Assembly: GCA_016292545.1 (NCBI GenBank) | Contig: JAEDIG010000136.1 | Coordinates: forward strand, 1-6,522 | DNA: 6,522 nt | Reading direction: 5' to 3' | Source: Bacteroidaceae bacterium | GTDB lineage: Bacteria > Bacteroidota > Bacteroidia > Bacteroidales > Bacteroidaceae | Shown here: in pieces, positions 1-5,831 of the stretch | How the letters are laid out: each line of letters starts with the position of its first letter | Position numbering within the stretch: position 1 is the first letter of the stretch | Program-made: the position numbers and the translations under genes | Notes under the pieces: generated by a model | Told to the model about the DNA's origin: nothing | Seen by the model: the letters and a program-made list of their open reading frames with translations, nothing else | Database searches by the model: none

Positions 1-34
1 GGCAAAAAATGCGTAGGTTTTTGAAGCCTATTTT

Positions 35-59
35 GAACACCCTACCCTTCGGGGTGTTC
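35..59. terminator. Possible terminator hairpin
   Basis: GAACACCC at 35-42 is the exact reverse complement of GGGTGTTC at 52-59, giving an 8-bp stem with a 9-nt loop. A competing fold pairs ACCC (44-47) with GGGT (52-55) around a stable TTCG tetraloop (48-51). No T-tract follows on either strand, so this is not a canonical intrinsic terminator. It could end a plus-strand gene lying left of the window. Confidence 0.35.
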
Positions 60-80
60 TAATACGATCATTCACAACGA

Positions 81-104
81 AATTGAACTTGCGAAAGTTG
101 AATT
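81..104. repeat. Small imperfect inverted repeat
   Basis: AATTGAACTT (81-90) and AAGTTGAATT (95-104) form inverted arms with one G-G mismatch around a GCGA loop (91-94). The structure is AT-rich and weak. It may be part of a termination region or a spacer element. No function can be assigned from sequence alone. Confidence 0.3.
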
Positions 105-143
105 ATGCGACCCTTTCTTGGCGGGATGAAGCATAACGTGTCC

Positions 144-217
144 TCACCGCCTGTCACCCTATGGCAGCCGACTGTCAAAGTGATGACTGTCGGCTGCCAT
201 AGGGTGACAGGCGGTGA
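144..217. repeat. Long near-perfect palindrome (34-nt arms)
   Basis: Arms at 144-177 and 184-217 are reverse complements over 34 nt with a single T-T mismatch (173 against 188), separated by a 6-nt loop (178-183). The outer 29 bp pair without error. The structure begins 17 nt beyond the stop codon of the minus-strand gene, so as RNA it would form a very stable 3'-end hairpin that could stop transcription or protect the mRNA. There is no T-tract after it on the minus strand. The length and near identity of the arms also fit a small non-autonomous palindromic element (REP- or MITE-like). No transposase or target-site duplication is visible. Confidence 0.85.
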
Positions 218-234
218 TAAAGATTGGATGGCTG

Positions 235-1428
235 TTAATAGAAGAATATCTCTATGCCGCCGGGTTCCAGATAGTATTCCTCTTCGTATTTGTCGGCACG
301 CACTTGTGTGTCGTCGGGACGCAGGCGCATTACCTGGCTGTCGGTCTTGATGTCCATGCAGATGGCTTTTGTGGGGCTGGTGTTCACGATAACGACATAG
401 TGGCGGCCTTCGTTGCTGATCTGGGATACGAGTGCCCCTTGTCCGCGACTGTCGAGACGCAGGAAATGGGGTGGCAGTTGGTCCATGGGCAATGTGCCGG
501 GAGGTATCATGCTGCCTGTGTGGCGCACGTCCTCCACCTGGCAGCCCACAAATACATGTGCCCTGCGCTGAATCTCCTGGTTCAGGCTCCGCACCTCTTC
601 GTATACACGGCTCCGCAATCCCTCTTGGTCGATGGGTGCCTGATGGAAGTTCCATGTCTCTGTGCCGGGGTTCCAGTAGGTGAAATACTGGAGCAGCTGG
701 GCACCATAGGCCAGATTGCTGTACATCTGGAGGCGCAGGTGGCCCATGGTGGGGATGGGGTAGGGCGTGTGGGCCGTGCTCAGGGCAAATGCCCAGAAGG
801 GCTTGCCCGATTTGCGGGATGCCTTCAGGATGAGTTCGAGGTTGTCATACCAGAAAGGATTCAGATAGACCGAGTCGCCTCCTGCTTGGTTGATGGGATA
901 ATGGTCGAACGACAATTGGGGCAGGTCCACCAGCTGGCAGAACTTGTCCAGATGCTCAATGTATGCCTCGTGGCCCATGGCATGCACAGGCAGGAGGTTG
1001 AGATAGCAAGGGTGGTCGGGGTCTGCCTTTTCAATCTTCCGTGCCCATTCTCCCAGTGCGGGCATGGCATCATTGCCGGGTTCGTCGCGCAGGAAGTAGG
1101 CTCCCAGTCCCGGGTGCTTGCGTATTTTCCGTGCAATCGCCTCGGGTTCCTTGGCCAGGTCGGTGCATGTGAACACGGACTTCATGCCTGCCTTGTGGCA
1201 AAGGTCGAGGGTGAGCAGTGCATCGTCGAGGTCGTAGGTGTGGGAGAAGGAATAGGTGAAGCCGCATTCGGCCAGCTCCTTGTACCGCTCTAGGGTTGCA
1301 AATTCGCCTGGGGGGATGCTATACCATGCCAGAATGGGGATTTGGGGTTTCTTTGATGCACGTTTGCATACAGCCTGGCCGCTGCCGATGGCGAGGGCAG
1401 CCAAAAGGATAAAAAACTTGTGTTTCAT
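235..1428 (-). CDS. Secreted TIM-barrel glycoside-hydrolase-like protein
   Basis: This 397-residue protein is probably exported and acts on a carbohydrate outside the cytoplasm; the substrate is unknown. Residues 1-20 form a signal peptide (KHK, then a hydrophobic run). Cys21 is preceded by QAV, a poor lipobox, so signal peptidase I cleavage near Ala19 is more likely than lipidation. Residues about 30-300 read as a beta/alpha barrel: 'ILAWYSIPP' (32-40), 'GAYFLRDEPG' (109-118), 'SFDHYP' (173-178), and 'QYFTYWNP' (247-254). Glu116 after Asp115 sits where clan GH-A enzymes place the Asn-Glu acid/base pair. Residues about 320-397 resemble a C-terminal beta-sandwich ending 'LEPGGIEIFFY'. It resembles the GH42-like, beta-galactosidase-type proteins of Bacteroidetes, but I cannot fix a family. 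The nucleophile is unclear; Glu257 is one candidate. The start is supported by a promoter box about 36 nt upstream. It is divergent from the DUF5722 gene. Confidence 0.8.
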   Translation of the reverse strand: MKHKFFILLAALAIGSGQAVCKRASKKPQIPILAWYSIPPGEFATLERYKELAECGFTYSFSHTYDLDDALLTLDLCHKAGMKSVFTCTDLAKEPEAIARKIRKHPGLGAYFLRDEPGNDAMPALGEWARKIEKADPDHPCYLNLLPVHAMGHEAYIEHLDKFCQLVDLPQLSFDHYPINQAGGDSVYLNPFWYDNLELILKASRKSGKPFWAFALSTAHTPYPIPTMGHLRLQMYSNLAYGAQLLQYFTYWNPGTETWNFHQAPIDQEGLRSRVYEEVRSLNQEIQRRAHVFVGCQVEDVRHTGSMIPPGTLPMDQLPPHFLRLDSRGQGALVSQISNEGRHYVVIVNTSPTKAICMDIKTDSQVMRLRPDDTQVRADKYEEEYYLEPGGIEIFFY

Positions 1429-1463
1429 CGTCGTGATTTCTAATGTTTATGTCATATCGGGTG

Positions 1464-1471
1464 CAAATTTA
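1464..1471 (-). promoter_or_regulatory. Promoter -7 box for minus-strand gene
   Basis: Read on the minus strand this is TAAATTTG, an exact match to the Bacteroidetes -7 consensus TAnnTTTG. It would start transcription near 1458, leaving a leader of about 30 nt before the ATG at 1428. Upstream lies a T-rich stretch with no clean -33 TTTG box. It shares a short divergent region with the promoter at 1525-1532. Confidence 0.6.
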
Positions 1472-1524
1472 ATAAAAAAAATCGAAAAAAGAACGGAAAC
1501 CGCCTTTATATGCAAAAAAAAATG

Positions 1525-1532
1525 TATCTTTG
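1525..1532 (+). promoter_or_regulatory. Promoter -7 box for DUF5722 gene
   Basis: TATCTTTG matches the Bacteroidetes -7 consensus TAnnTTTG exactly and follows an A-tract (1514-1522), a typical setting for these promoters. It lies 29 nt before the ATG at 1562, so the leader would be short, about 24 nt. A TTT stretch near 1505-1507 is only a weak -33 candidate. It is the only clear promoter seen before the five-gene plus-strand series. Confidence 0.65.
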
Positions 1533-1561
1533 CATGTTCATTGGTTTAACACATCAACATT

Positions 1562-3850
1562 ATGAAGCCTACGATGATGAAGAATATCTGCCATTCGGTC
1601 CTGTTTGGGGCATCGGGAGCCAGAGCCTTGCTTGGGCTGCTCGTTTTTCTGTCCTTTGCCACATCGGCACAGGCCTTGCAGAAGCTGGTGCTGAACACAT
1701 CGCGCACGAACCAGCTGCAATGCACCTATAACGAAGACGAGGATTCCTATACGTTCAAGACTACGGGAAACGACCCCTACATTTTCGTGAACGCCCTGTC
1801 GAAGACACTGTCCGATGAGGAGGTGATTCTGTGTTTCGAATATAAATGTTCGCGCACGCTGGGCGACTTTCAGGTGTATTATGGCAATTCCTATTCCGAG
1901 GCGAGGTCCAGGGTGCTTGGCAACCTGCTCCTTTCAAAGGAATGGAAAAAGAAGGAATTCAATCTCAAGAACGACCGGAAGTCGTTTGGCTGGGGCTCTG
2001 CCGGGCAGACCATGCGGCTGGACTTCGGAAGGGCCAGCGGCTACACCATCACCATCCGCAACCTCTGCATCCATGCCGAGGGCGAGGAGGAACTGGACGA
2101 GAAGACGATAGAAAGCAGGCAGGTTACCTCTTACCTGAATACGGAATATCCGTTGCAGATGGGACAAGTGGAGGTGAAGAGGGCTTCTGTGGCCGTGTCC
2201 TGCTCGGTGCCCGACGACGGCAACAACTATTCGCTGGCCGAGATTCCCTTGTTCCACAATGTGGACGACATAGATGATGAGGCCATGCTCACGCCGCTGG
2301 TGCCCGGCGATACGACAGTGCTGCTGTCGAGGGTGAAGCGTGTGGATGCCACCTACTATGACCGCATCGTAAGCCGTTGGGCTTTGGTGAAGACGCAGGA
2401 GGACGGCAGCCACGAACTGGTGTCGCATGCCCGTTATGCCGACTTGGTGCCCGCCCTGGCTTCGCCTGCGGCCATGCCGCTCAAGAACAAGAAGGGGCTG
2501 GGCGGCTTCTATATCAATGAAAATCTGTCGGATTTGGATGACCTGCAGATTGGCAGTGTGACGGTGAATGTGGTGGCCAACAATATCATAAGCACATCAT
2601 CGAGCACCTTTGGCAGCAACAGCATCTCCTACAAGTATGTCACCAATACTTTCTACTTTGACCGTGGGCAGATTGAATCTTATGACCGTGTATTCAAGGA
2701 ATGCTACAAGCGTGGCATCGTTACATCAGCCATTCTGCTTATTGTGCCCACGCCTGTCAACGCCAAGGAAACGGTGCATCCCGAATACAACGGCGGCTAC
2801 TACAGCATGCCCAACATGACCACCGCCAAAGGCGCAGTCCTCTATGCGGCCATCATCGACTTTCTGGCCAAGCGATACAGCGGTGCCACCTACGGACGCA
2901 TCAACAACTGGATTCTTCATAACGAGGTGGACTATGGACAGACCTGGACGAACATGGGCGTACAGCCTATGCCACGCTACATGGATGCATACGTGAAGTC
3001 GATGCGACTGGTGTACAACATCGCCCGCCAGTATGATCCCAATACCAGTGTGCTGGCTTCATTCACGCATAGCTGGACACAGGACAGCAATGAGGACGGT
3101 GTGGGCTACAACACCCAGCGTATGCTGGAACAAATCAACAGATACAGTCGGACAGAAGGCGATTTCTACTGGGGACTGGCCTATCATCCCTATCCCCAGG
3201 ACCTGACCAAACCCTCGTTCTGGACCAACGACACACGCAGCACCTACACGATGGACAGCCCCTACTGCACCTTCAAGAACCTGGAGGTAGTGAACGCTTG
3301 GGTGCTCGATGCGGAGAACCGCTACATGGGCACCGTGAAGCGTCCGCTCCACTTGAGCGAGAACGGTACCAATTCGCCCGACTATTCCGCCACACAGCTC
3401 AAACTGCAGGCTGCCGGCGCATGCTGGGCATGGAAGAAGGTGGAGCGGCTGGAAGGCATCGACGGCATGCAGTGGCACAACTGGCGCGACAATCGTGCTG
3501 AGTTTGGCCTGTGCATAGGCTTGCGCTATTATCCCGATGACGAAAACCATCCCAATGGATGCAAGCCCGTGTGGTATGTGTGGCAGGCTGCCGGCACAGA
3601 ACAGGAGGACGATGTGTTTGCTCCTTATATGAGTGTGCTGGGTGTGACGGACTGGGACGATATTTTTGGCGGCACGTTGCTGGGTGTGGACAATACGATG
3701 GCAGACAGCCTGCAGGAGATGGACGAGGGTGCAGACCTGTATACGCTGGACGGCATCAAGCGAGGCAACCTGTCCGATCTGGAGCACCAGCCGGCAGGCG
3801 TGTATGTGGTGCGCAGCAAGCATGCGGCCCGAAAAGTGGTGAAGAAATAA
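1562..3850 (+). CDS. Secreted DUF5722-type glycoside-hydrolase-like protein
   Basis: This 762-residue protein is probably an exported carbohydrate-active enzyme; its substrate is unknown. A signal peptide covers residues 1 to about 38, with a hydrophobic core at 22-34 and an AQA cleavage site. Residues about 40-175 look like a beta-rich, carbohydrate-binding-like module, followed by a second beta-rich stretch to about 300. The catalytic TIM barrel starts near 'GGFYINENLSDL' (314-325). It carries 'WILHNEVDYG' (450-459), with Asn454-Glu455 as the clan GH-A acid/base pair, 'YHPYP' (541-545), and 'HLSENG' (597-602), with Glu600 as the likely nucleophile. This arrangement matches my recollection of the DUF5722 family. 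The C-terminus (about 726-762) is the 'LYTLDG...GVYVV' tail seen on many Prevotella and Bacteroides secreted proteins. The ATG at 1562 suits the promoter at 1525; ATGs at 1574 and 1577 are alternatives. trmD begins only 15 nt after the stop. Confidence 0.85.
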   Translation: MKPTMMKNICHSVLFGASGARALLGLLVFLSFATSAQALQKLVLNTSRTNQLQCTYNEDEDSYTFKTTGNDPYIFVNALSKTLSDEEVILCFEYKCSRTLGDFQVYYGNSYSEARSRVLGNLLLSKEWKKKEFNLKNDRKSFGWGSAGQTMRLDFGRASGYTITIRNLCIHAEGEEELDEKTIESRQVTSYLNTEYPLQMGQVEVKRASVAVSCSVPDDGNNYSLAEIPLFHNVDDIDDEAMLTPLVPGDTTVLLSRVKRVDATYYDRIVSRWALVKTQEDGSHELVSHARYADLVPALASPAAMPLKNKKGLGGFYINENLSDLDDLQIGSVTVNVVANNIISTSSSTFGSNSISYKYVTNTFYFDRGQIESYDRVFKECYKRGIVTSAILLIVPTPVNAKETVHPEYNGGYYSMPNMTTAKGAVLYAAIIDFLAKRYSGATYGRINNWILHNEVDYGQTWTNMGVQPMPRYMDAYVKSMRLVYNIARQYDPNTSVLASFTHSWTQDSNEDGVGYNTQRMLEQINRYSRTEGDFYWGLAYHPYPQDLTKPSFWTNDTRSTYTMDSPYCTFKNLEVVNAWVLDAENRYMGTVKRPLHLSENGTNSPDYSATQLKLQAAGACWAWKKVERLEGIDGMQWHNWRDNRAEFGLCIGLRYYPDDENHPNGCKPVWYVWQAAGTEQEDDVFAPYMSVLGVTDWDDIFGGTLLGVDNTMADSLQEMDEGADLYTLDGIKRGNLSDLEHQPAGVYVVRSKHAARKVVKK

Positions 3851-3865
3851 CAAACACGATTCATA

Positions 3866-4540
3866 ATGAGAATAGACATTATAACCGTATTGCCCGAACT
3901 GCTGGAGAATTTTACGCAGGAGTCCATCGTTGGGCGCGCCCAAAAGAAAGGACTGGTGGAAATCCATGTCCACAACCTGCGCGACTATTCCACCAACAAG
4001 TGGAGGCGTGTGGACGACTATCCCTTTGGCGGTTTTGCCGGCATGGTGATGCAGTGTGAACCCATCGACCGCTGCATCAGTGCCCTGAAGGCGGAACGCG
4101 ACTATGACGAAATCATCTTCACATCGCCCGACGGGGAGCAGTTCTGCCAGCCTATGGCCAATGAACTGAGCCTGGCCAAGAACCTGATTATCCTGTGCGG
4201 GCACTATAAAGGCATCGACTATCGCATCCGCGAACATCTGATTACCAGGGAGGTGAGCATCGGAGATTATGTGCTTACCGGTGGAGAACTGGCCGCAGCC
4301 GTGATGACAGATGCCATCGTGCGCATCATTCCCGGTGCCATCGGTGATGAACAGAGCGCTCTTTCGGACAGCTTTCAGGACAATCTGCTGGCGGCTCCGG
4401 TGTATACCCGTCCGGCTGAGTATAAAGGCTGGAAAGTGCCCGACGTACTGCTCTCCGGCCATGATGCAAAAATAAAGGAATGGGAACTGGCCCAGAGCTA
4501 TGAGCGCACCAAGCGCCTCCGTCCAGACCTCCTGGATTAA
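3866..4540 (+). CDS. trmD: tRNA (guanine-N1)-methyltransferase TrmD
   Basis: TrmD is a cytoplasmic, SAM-dependent methyltransferase that makes m1G37 next to the anticodon of certain tRNAs and so prevents +1 frameshifting. It is usually essential. The 224-residue product has the normal compact length and all the family signatures: 'DDYPFGGFAGMVM' (50-62), 'CGHYKGIDYRI' (111-121), the SAM-binding trefoil-knot region 'SIGDYVLTGGELA' (131-143), 'SDSFQD' (167-172), where Asp168 aligns with the catalytic base Asp169 of the E. coli enzyme, and 'YTRPAEYKGWKVPDVLLSG' (180-198). The start agrees with the usual N-terminus 'MRIDIITVLPE'. In many bacteria trmD sits in a ribosomal operon (rpsP-rimM-trmD-rplS). 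Here it follows a secreted glycoside-hydrolase-like gene by 15 nt and precedes a zeta-toxin-like gene by 33 nt. No promoter of its own is evident. Confidence 0.97.
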   Translation: MRIDIITVLPELLENFTQESIVGRAQKKGLVEIHVHNLRDYSTNKWRRVDDYPFGGFAGMVMQCEPIDRCISALKAERDYDEIIFTSPDGEQFCQPMANELSLAKNLIILCGHYKGIDYRIREHLITREVSIGDYVLTGGELAAAVMTDAIVRIIPGAIGDEQSALSDSFQDNLLAAPVYTRPAEYKGWKVPDVLLSGHDAKIKEWELAQSYERTKRLRPDLLD

Positions 4541-4547
4541 TATTAAT
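4536..4547. promoter_or_regulatory. Perfect 12-bp AT palindrome, possible operator
   Basis: ATTAATATTAAT is its own reverse complement. It covers the last codons of trmD and the start of the 33-nt gap before the zeta-toxin-like gene. Toxin-antitoxin operons often have palindromic operators for autoregulation, which would suit this position. AT-rich palindromes of this length also arise by chance, and no promoter box is seen beside it, so this is a weak call. Confidence 0.2.
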
Positions 4548-4573
4548 ATGTATTACCATAACAGACACCATAC

Positions 4574-5188
4574 ATGAAACAGAATGCGATGAACCTATAC
4601 ATCATTGCGGGATGCAATGGAGCGGGCAAGACCACTGCCAGCTTCACCATGCTTCCCGAAATGCTGAACTGTCGTGAGTTTGTGAATGCCGATGAGATAG
4701 CTGCCGGCCTTTCTCCCTTCAACCCCGAGGGAGTGGCCATTCAGGCCGGCCGTCTGATGATAGACCGTATCATCTACCTGCTGAAGGAAGGCGAATCCTT
4801 TGCCTTTGAGACAACGCTGGCTACCCGGAGCTATGTGAAGTTGATTCATCAGGCACGCAAGAGAGGCTATTTCGTCACGCTGCTGTTCTTCAGCCTCAAT
4901 ACACCGGAACAAGCCGTGCGCCGTGTGGCCAAGCGTGTGAGCATGGGAGGGCACAATATTCCTGAAGACGTCATCTACCGCAGGTACGAGGCCGGACTGC
5001 AGAACCTGTTCCGCCTTTATATGCCCATCTGTGACTACTGGGCGCTCTATGACAACAGCAACTGCCCTGCCACCAAACTGGCGTGTGGCGGACGCGGAAG
5101 CCGCATCCAGGTGCTTGAGGAGGAAATGTTCAAGAAGATGCAGGCAGAGTATGGCAGTGAGACAGAAGAAGAGGAGGTGAAGCCATGA
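4574..5188 (+). CDS. Zeta-toxin/COG4185-type P-loop kinase
   Basis: This 204-residue protein belongs to the zeta-toxin-like P-loop kinases (COG4185, once called predicted ABC-type ATPases). Classical zeta/PezT toxins phosphorylate UDP-N-acetylglucosamine and block cell-wall synthesis; that activity is an inference here. Visible motifs: a Walker A loop 'GCNGAGKTT' (13-21, Lys19), 'NADEIA' (38-43, with Asp40 as candidate catalytic base), 'FAFETTLA' (77-84, Glu79), 'RVSMGGHNIPE' (121-131), 'YRRYEAG' (135-141, Arg136/137), and 'YDNSN' (159-163). All key positions look intact, so it should be active. The ATG at 4574 gives a five-residue leader; the ATG at 4589 (Met6) is an equally reasonable start. 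The C-terminus is an acidic run (EEEE) whose codons also supply a strong ribosome binding site for the next gene, which overlaps by 4 nt. Confidence 0.85.
   Translation: MKQNAMNLYIIAGCNGAGKTTASFTMLPEMLNCREFVNADEIAAGLSPFNPEGVAIQAGRLMIDRIIYLLKEGESFAFETTLATRSYVKLIHQARKRGYFVTLLFFSLNTPEQAVRRVAKRVSMGGHNIPEDVIYRRYEAGLQNLFRLYMPICDYWALYDNSNCPATKLACGGRGSRIQVLEEEMFKKMQAEYGSETEEEEVKP
5172..5180 (+). promoter_or_regulatory. Strong Shine-Dalgarno inside the kinase gene
   Basis: AGGAGGTGA fully complements the conserved 3' end of 16S rRNA and ends 4 nt before the ATG at 5185 (7 nt from the last G of GGAGG). Good Shine-Dalgarno sites are uncommon in Bacteroidetes, and the other genes here lack one. It lies within the codons for the acidic tail of the upstream kinase, so coding need alone could explain part of it. 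It supports the 5185 start and suggests efficient or coupled translation of the small partner. Confidence 0.55.
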
Positions 5189-5403
5189 AGTTGAACGAAT
5201 TCAAGGAGATGCAGCGCCGTATCGACGAAGGCATCTATCTGGCACAGCGCCGGCTGGCCATTCGTGCGCGCGAGGACAACCAGAGCCTGGTGGTGTGCAG
5301 GGAAGGCGAAATCGTGGAGATTGTGCCCGATGCAGAAGGATATGACGATGAACGCCGGGCAGGCGATCCGTTGTCGAAATTCCGTTACAAAAAATTATAC
5401 TAG
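5185..5403 (+). CDS. Small partner of zeta-type kinase, putative antitoxin
   Basis: This 72-residue soluble protein has no signal peptide or membrane segment. Residues 1-30 form a strongly charged, likely helical region ('EFKEMQRRIDEGIYLAQRRL', 5-24). A likely beta hairpin 'SLVVCREGEIVEIVP' (34-48) follows, then a charged tail ending 'KFRYKKLY'. From memory, small proteins of this helix-plus-'V..dG.iv.v.a' shape often accompany COG4185/zeta-type kinases, which suggests an antitoxin or regulatory partner. I cannot confirm this without a search. Its start overlaps the kinase stop as ATGA, a hallmark of translational coupling, and it has a strong Shine-Dalgarno. The order, toxin first, is the reverse of classical epsilon-zeta and pezAT operons. 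The thioesterase gene begins 6 nt after its stop. Confidence 0.65.
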   Translation: MKLNEFKEMQRRIDEGIYLAQRRLAIRAREDNQSLVVCREGEIVEIVPDAEGYDDERRAGDPLSKFRYKKLY

Positions 5404-5409
5404 GTGGTT

Positions 5410-5781
5410 ATGGAAACAGGACTTACATATACTGCTTCGGCAACCGTGACGGACGGGCTCACGGCTGCCAGCATGGGCAGTGGTGACATGGCCGTATTGG
5501 CCACGCCAGCCATGATGGCCCTGATGGAGCATGCGGCCATGAAGGCTGTGGCGGATGCACTGCCCGAGGGCTCCACCACAGTGGGGGCGCATATCTCTTC
5601 TTCCCATCTGCGTCCTACGGCAGTGGGCAGGAAGGTATCGGCCACTGCTGTCCTTACGGCCGTTGAGGACAGAAAGCTGACGTTCGACATACAGGCCGAG
5701 GACGAGCAGGGCAATATGATTGGCAAGGGCACACACGTCCGCTATGTGGTGGACAGGGCACGCTTCCTTTCTAAAATCTGA
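5410..5781 (+). CDS. Fluoroacetyl-CoA-thioesterase-like hotdog protein
   Basis: This 123-residue cytoplasmic protein has the size and pattern of the single-hotdog thioesterase family typified by FlK (COG5496), which hydrolyses acyl-CoA thioesters. The motifs are 'TPAMMALMEHAA' (32-43), 'TVGAHISSSHLRPTAVG' (57-73), and 'GKGTHVRYVV' (105-114). Thr32, Glu40 and His66 reproduce the spacing of FlK's catalytic Thr42, Glu50 and His76 exactly (8 and 26 residues apart), so activity is likely. The true substrate is unknown: fluoroacetyl-CoA is improbable here, and short-chain acyl-CoA housekeeping is a reasonable guess. I chose the ATG at 5410. An in-frame GTG at 5404 would add two residues and is less likely. 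The gene is the last of the tightly spaced plus-strand series and is followed by a probable terminator. Confidence 0.85.
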   Translation: METGLTYTASATVTDGLTAASMGSGDMAVLATPAMMALMEHAAMKAVADALPEGSTTVGAHISSSHLRPTAVGRKVSATAVLTAVEDRKLTFDIQAEDEQGNMIGKGTHVRYVVDRARFLSKI

Positions 5782-5798
5782 AGTTTTTTCCTGCTATT

Positions 5799-5821
5799 AT
5801 GCGTTTATCCGCATTTTTTTT
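5799..5821 (+). terminator. Probable intrinsic terminator after the operon
   Basis: ATGCG (5799-5803) pairs with CGCAT (5810-5814) around a 6-nt loop and runs straight into a tract of eight Ts (5814-5821). It begins 17 nt after the thioesterase stop. The stem is only 5 bp, so efficiency may be modest. The T-tract directly abuts the ftsY promoter box. Confidence 0.5.
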
Positions 5822-5823
5822 CA

Positions 5824-5831
5824 TACCTTTG
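5824..5831 (+). promoter_or_regulatory. Promoter -7 box for ftsY
   Basis: TACCTTTG matches the Bacteroidetes -7 consensus TAnnTTTG and lies 34 nt before the ftsY ATG at 5866. A weak -33 candidate (TTT, 5804-5806) falls in the loop of the upstream terminator hairpin, so terminator and promoter appear to overlap. This supports ftsY as the start of a separate transcript. Confidence 0.65.

Larger units (their letters stand above)
1..234. other. Intergenic region with hairpins, no gene seen
   Basis: No reading frame here looks like a real protein. A frame open from position 3 to a TAA at 60-62 gives only about 19 residues, and its end coincides with a hairpin, so it is probably not coding, although the tail of a gene lying to the left cannot be excluded. 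The region holds two short hairpins (35-59 and 81-104) and the long inverted repeat at 144-217, listed separately. It lies beyond the 3' end of the minus-strand gene that stops at 235, so transcription termination is the simplest role. Confidence 0.6.

Noticed and set aside
3..62. Short open frame ending at TAA 60-62, possibly a gene tail
   Set aside because: It covers only about 19 codons and its end coincides with a hairpin stem. There is too little to support a protein.
144..217. CRISPR repeat or insertion-sequence end
   Set aside because: There is a single inverted pair only: no repeated units with spacers, no transposase and no visible target duplication.
105..350. Plus-strand frame running through the palindrome
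   Set aside because: The translation encodes the same peptide pattern twice because of the inverted repeat and then runs antisense to the real gene. It shows no protein features.
214..1293. Long plus-strand open frame of 359 residues opposite the glycoside-hydrolase-like gene
   Set aside because: It is antisense to a gene with a signal peptide, a promoter and recognisable barrel motifs. Its own translation is Cys/Val/His-rich with no family pattern.
3059..4462. Long minus-strand open frame (467 residues) across the DUF5722 3' end and trmD
   Set aside because: It overlaps the unmistakable trmD gene on the opposite strand, and its translation has no coherent domain. High-GC codon bias leaves the antisense frame open.
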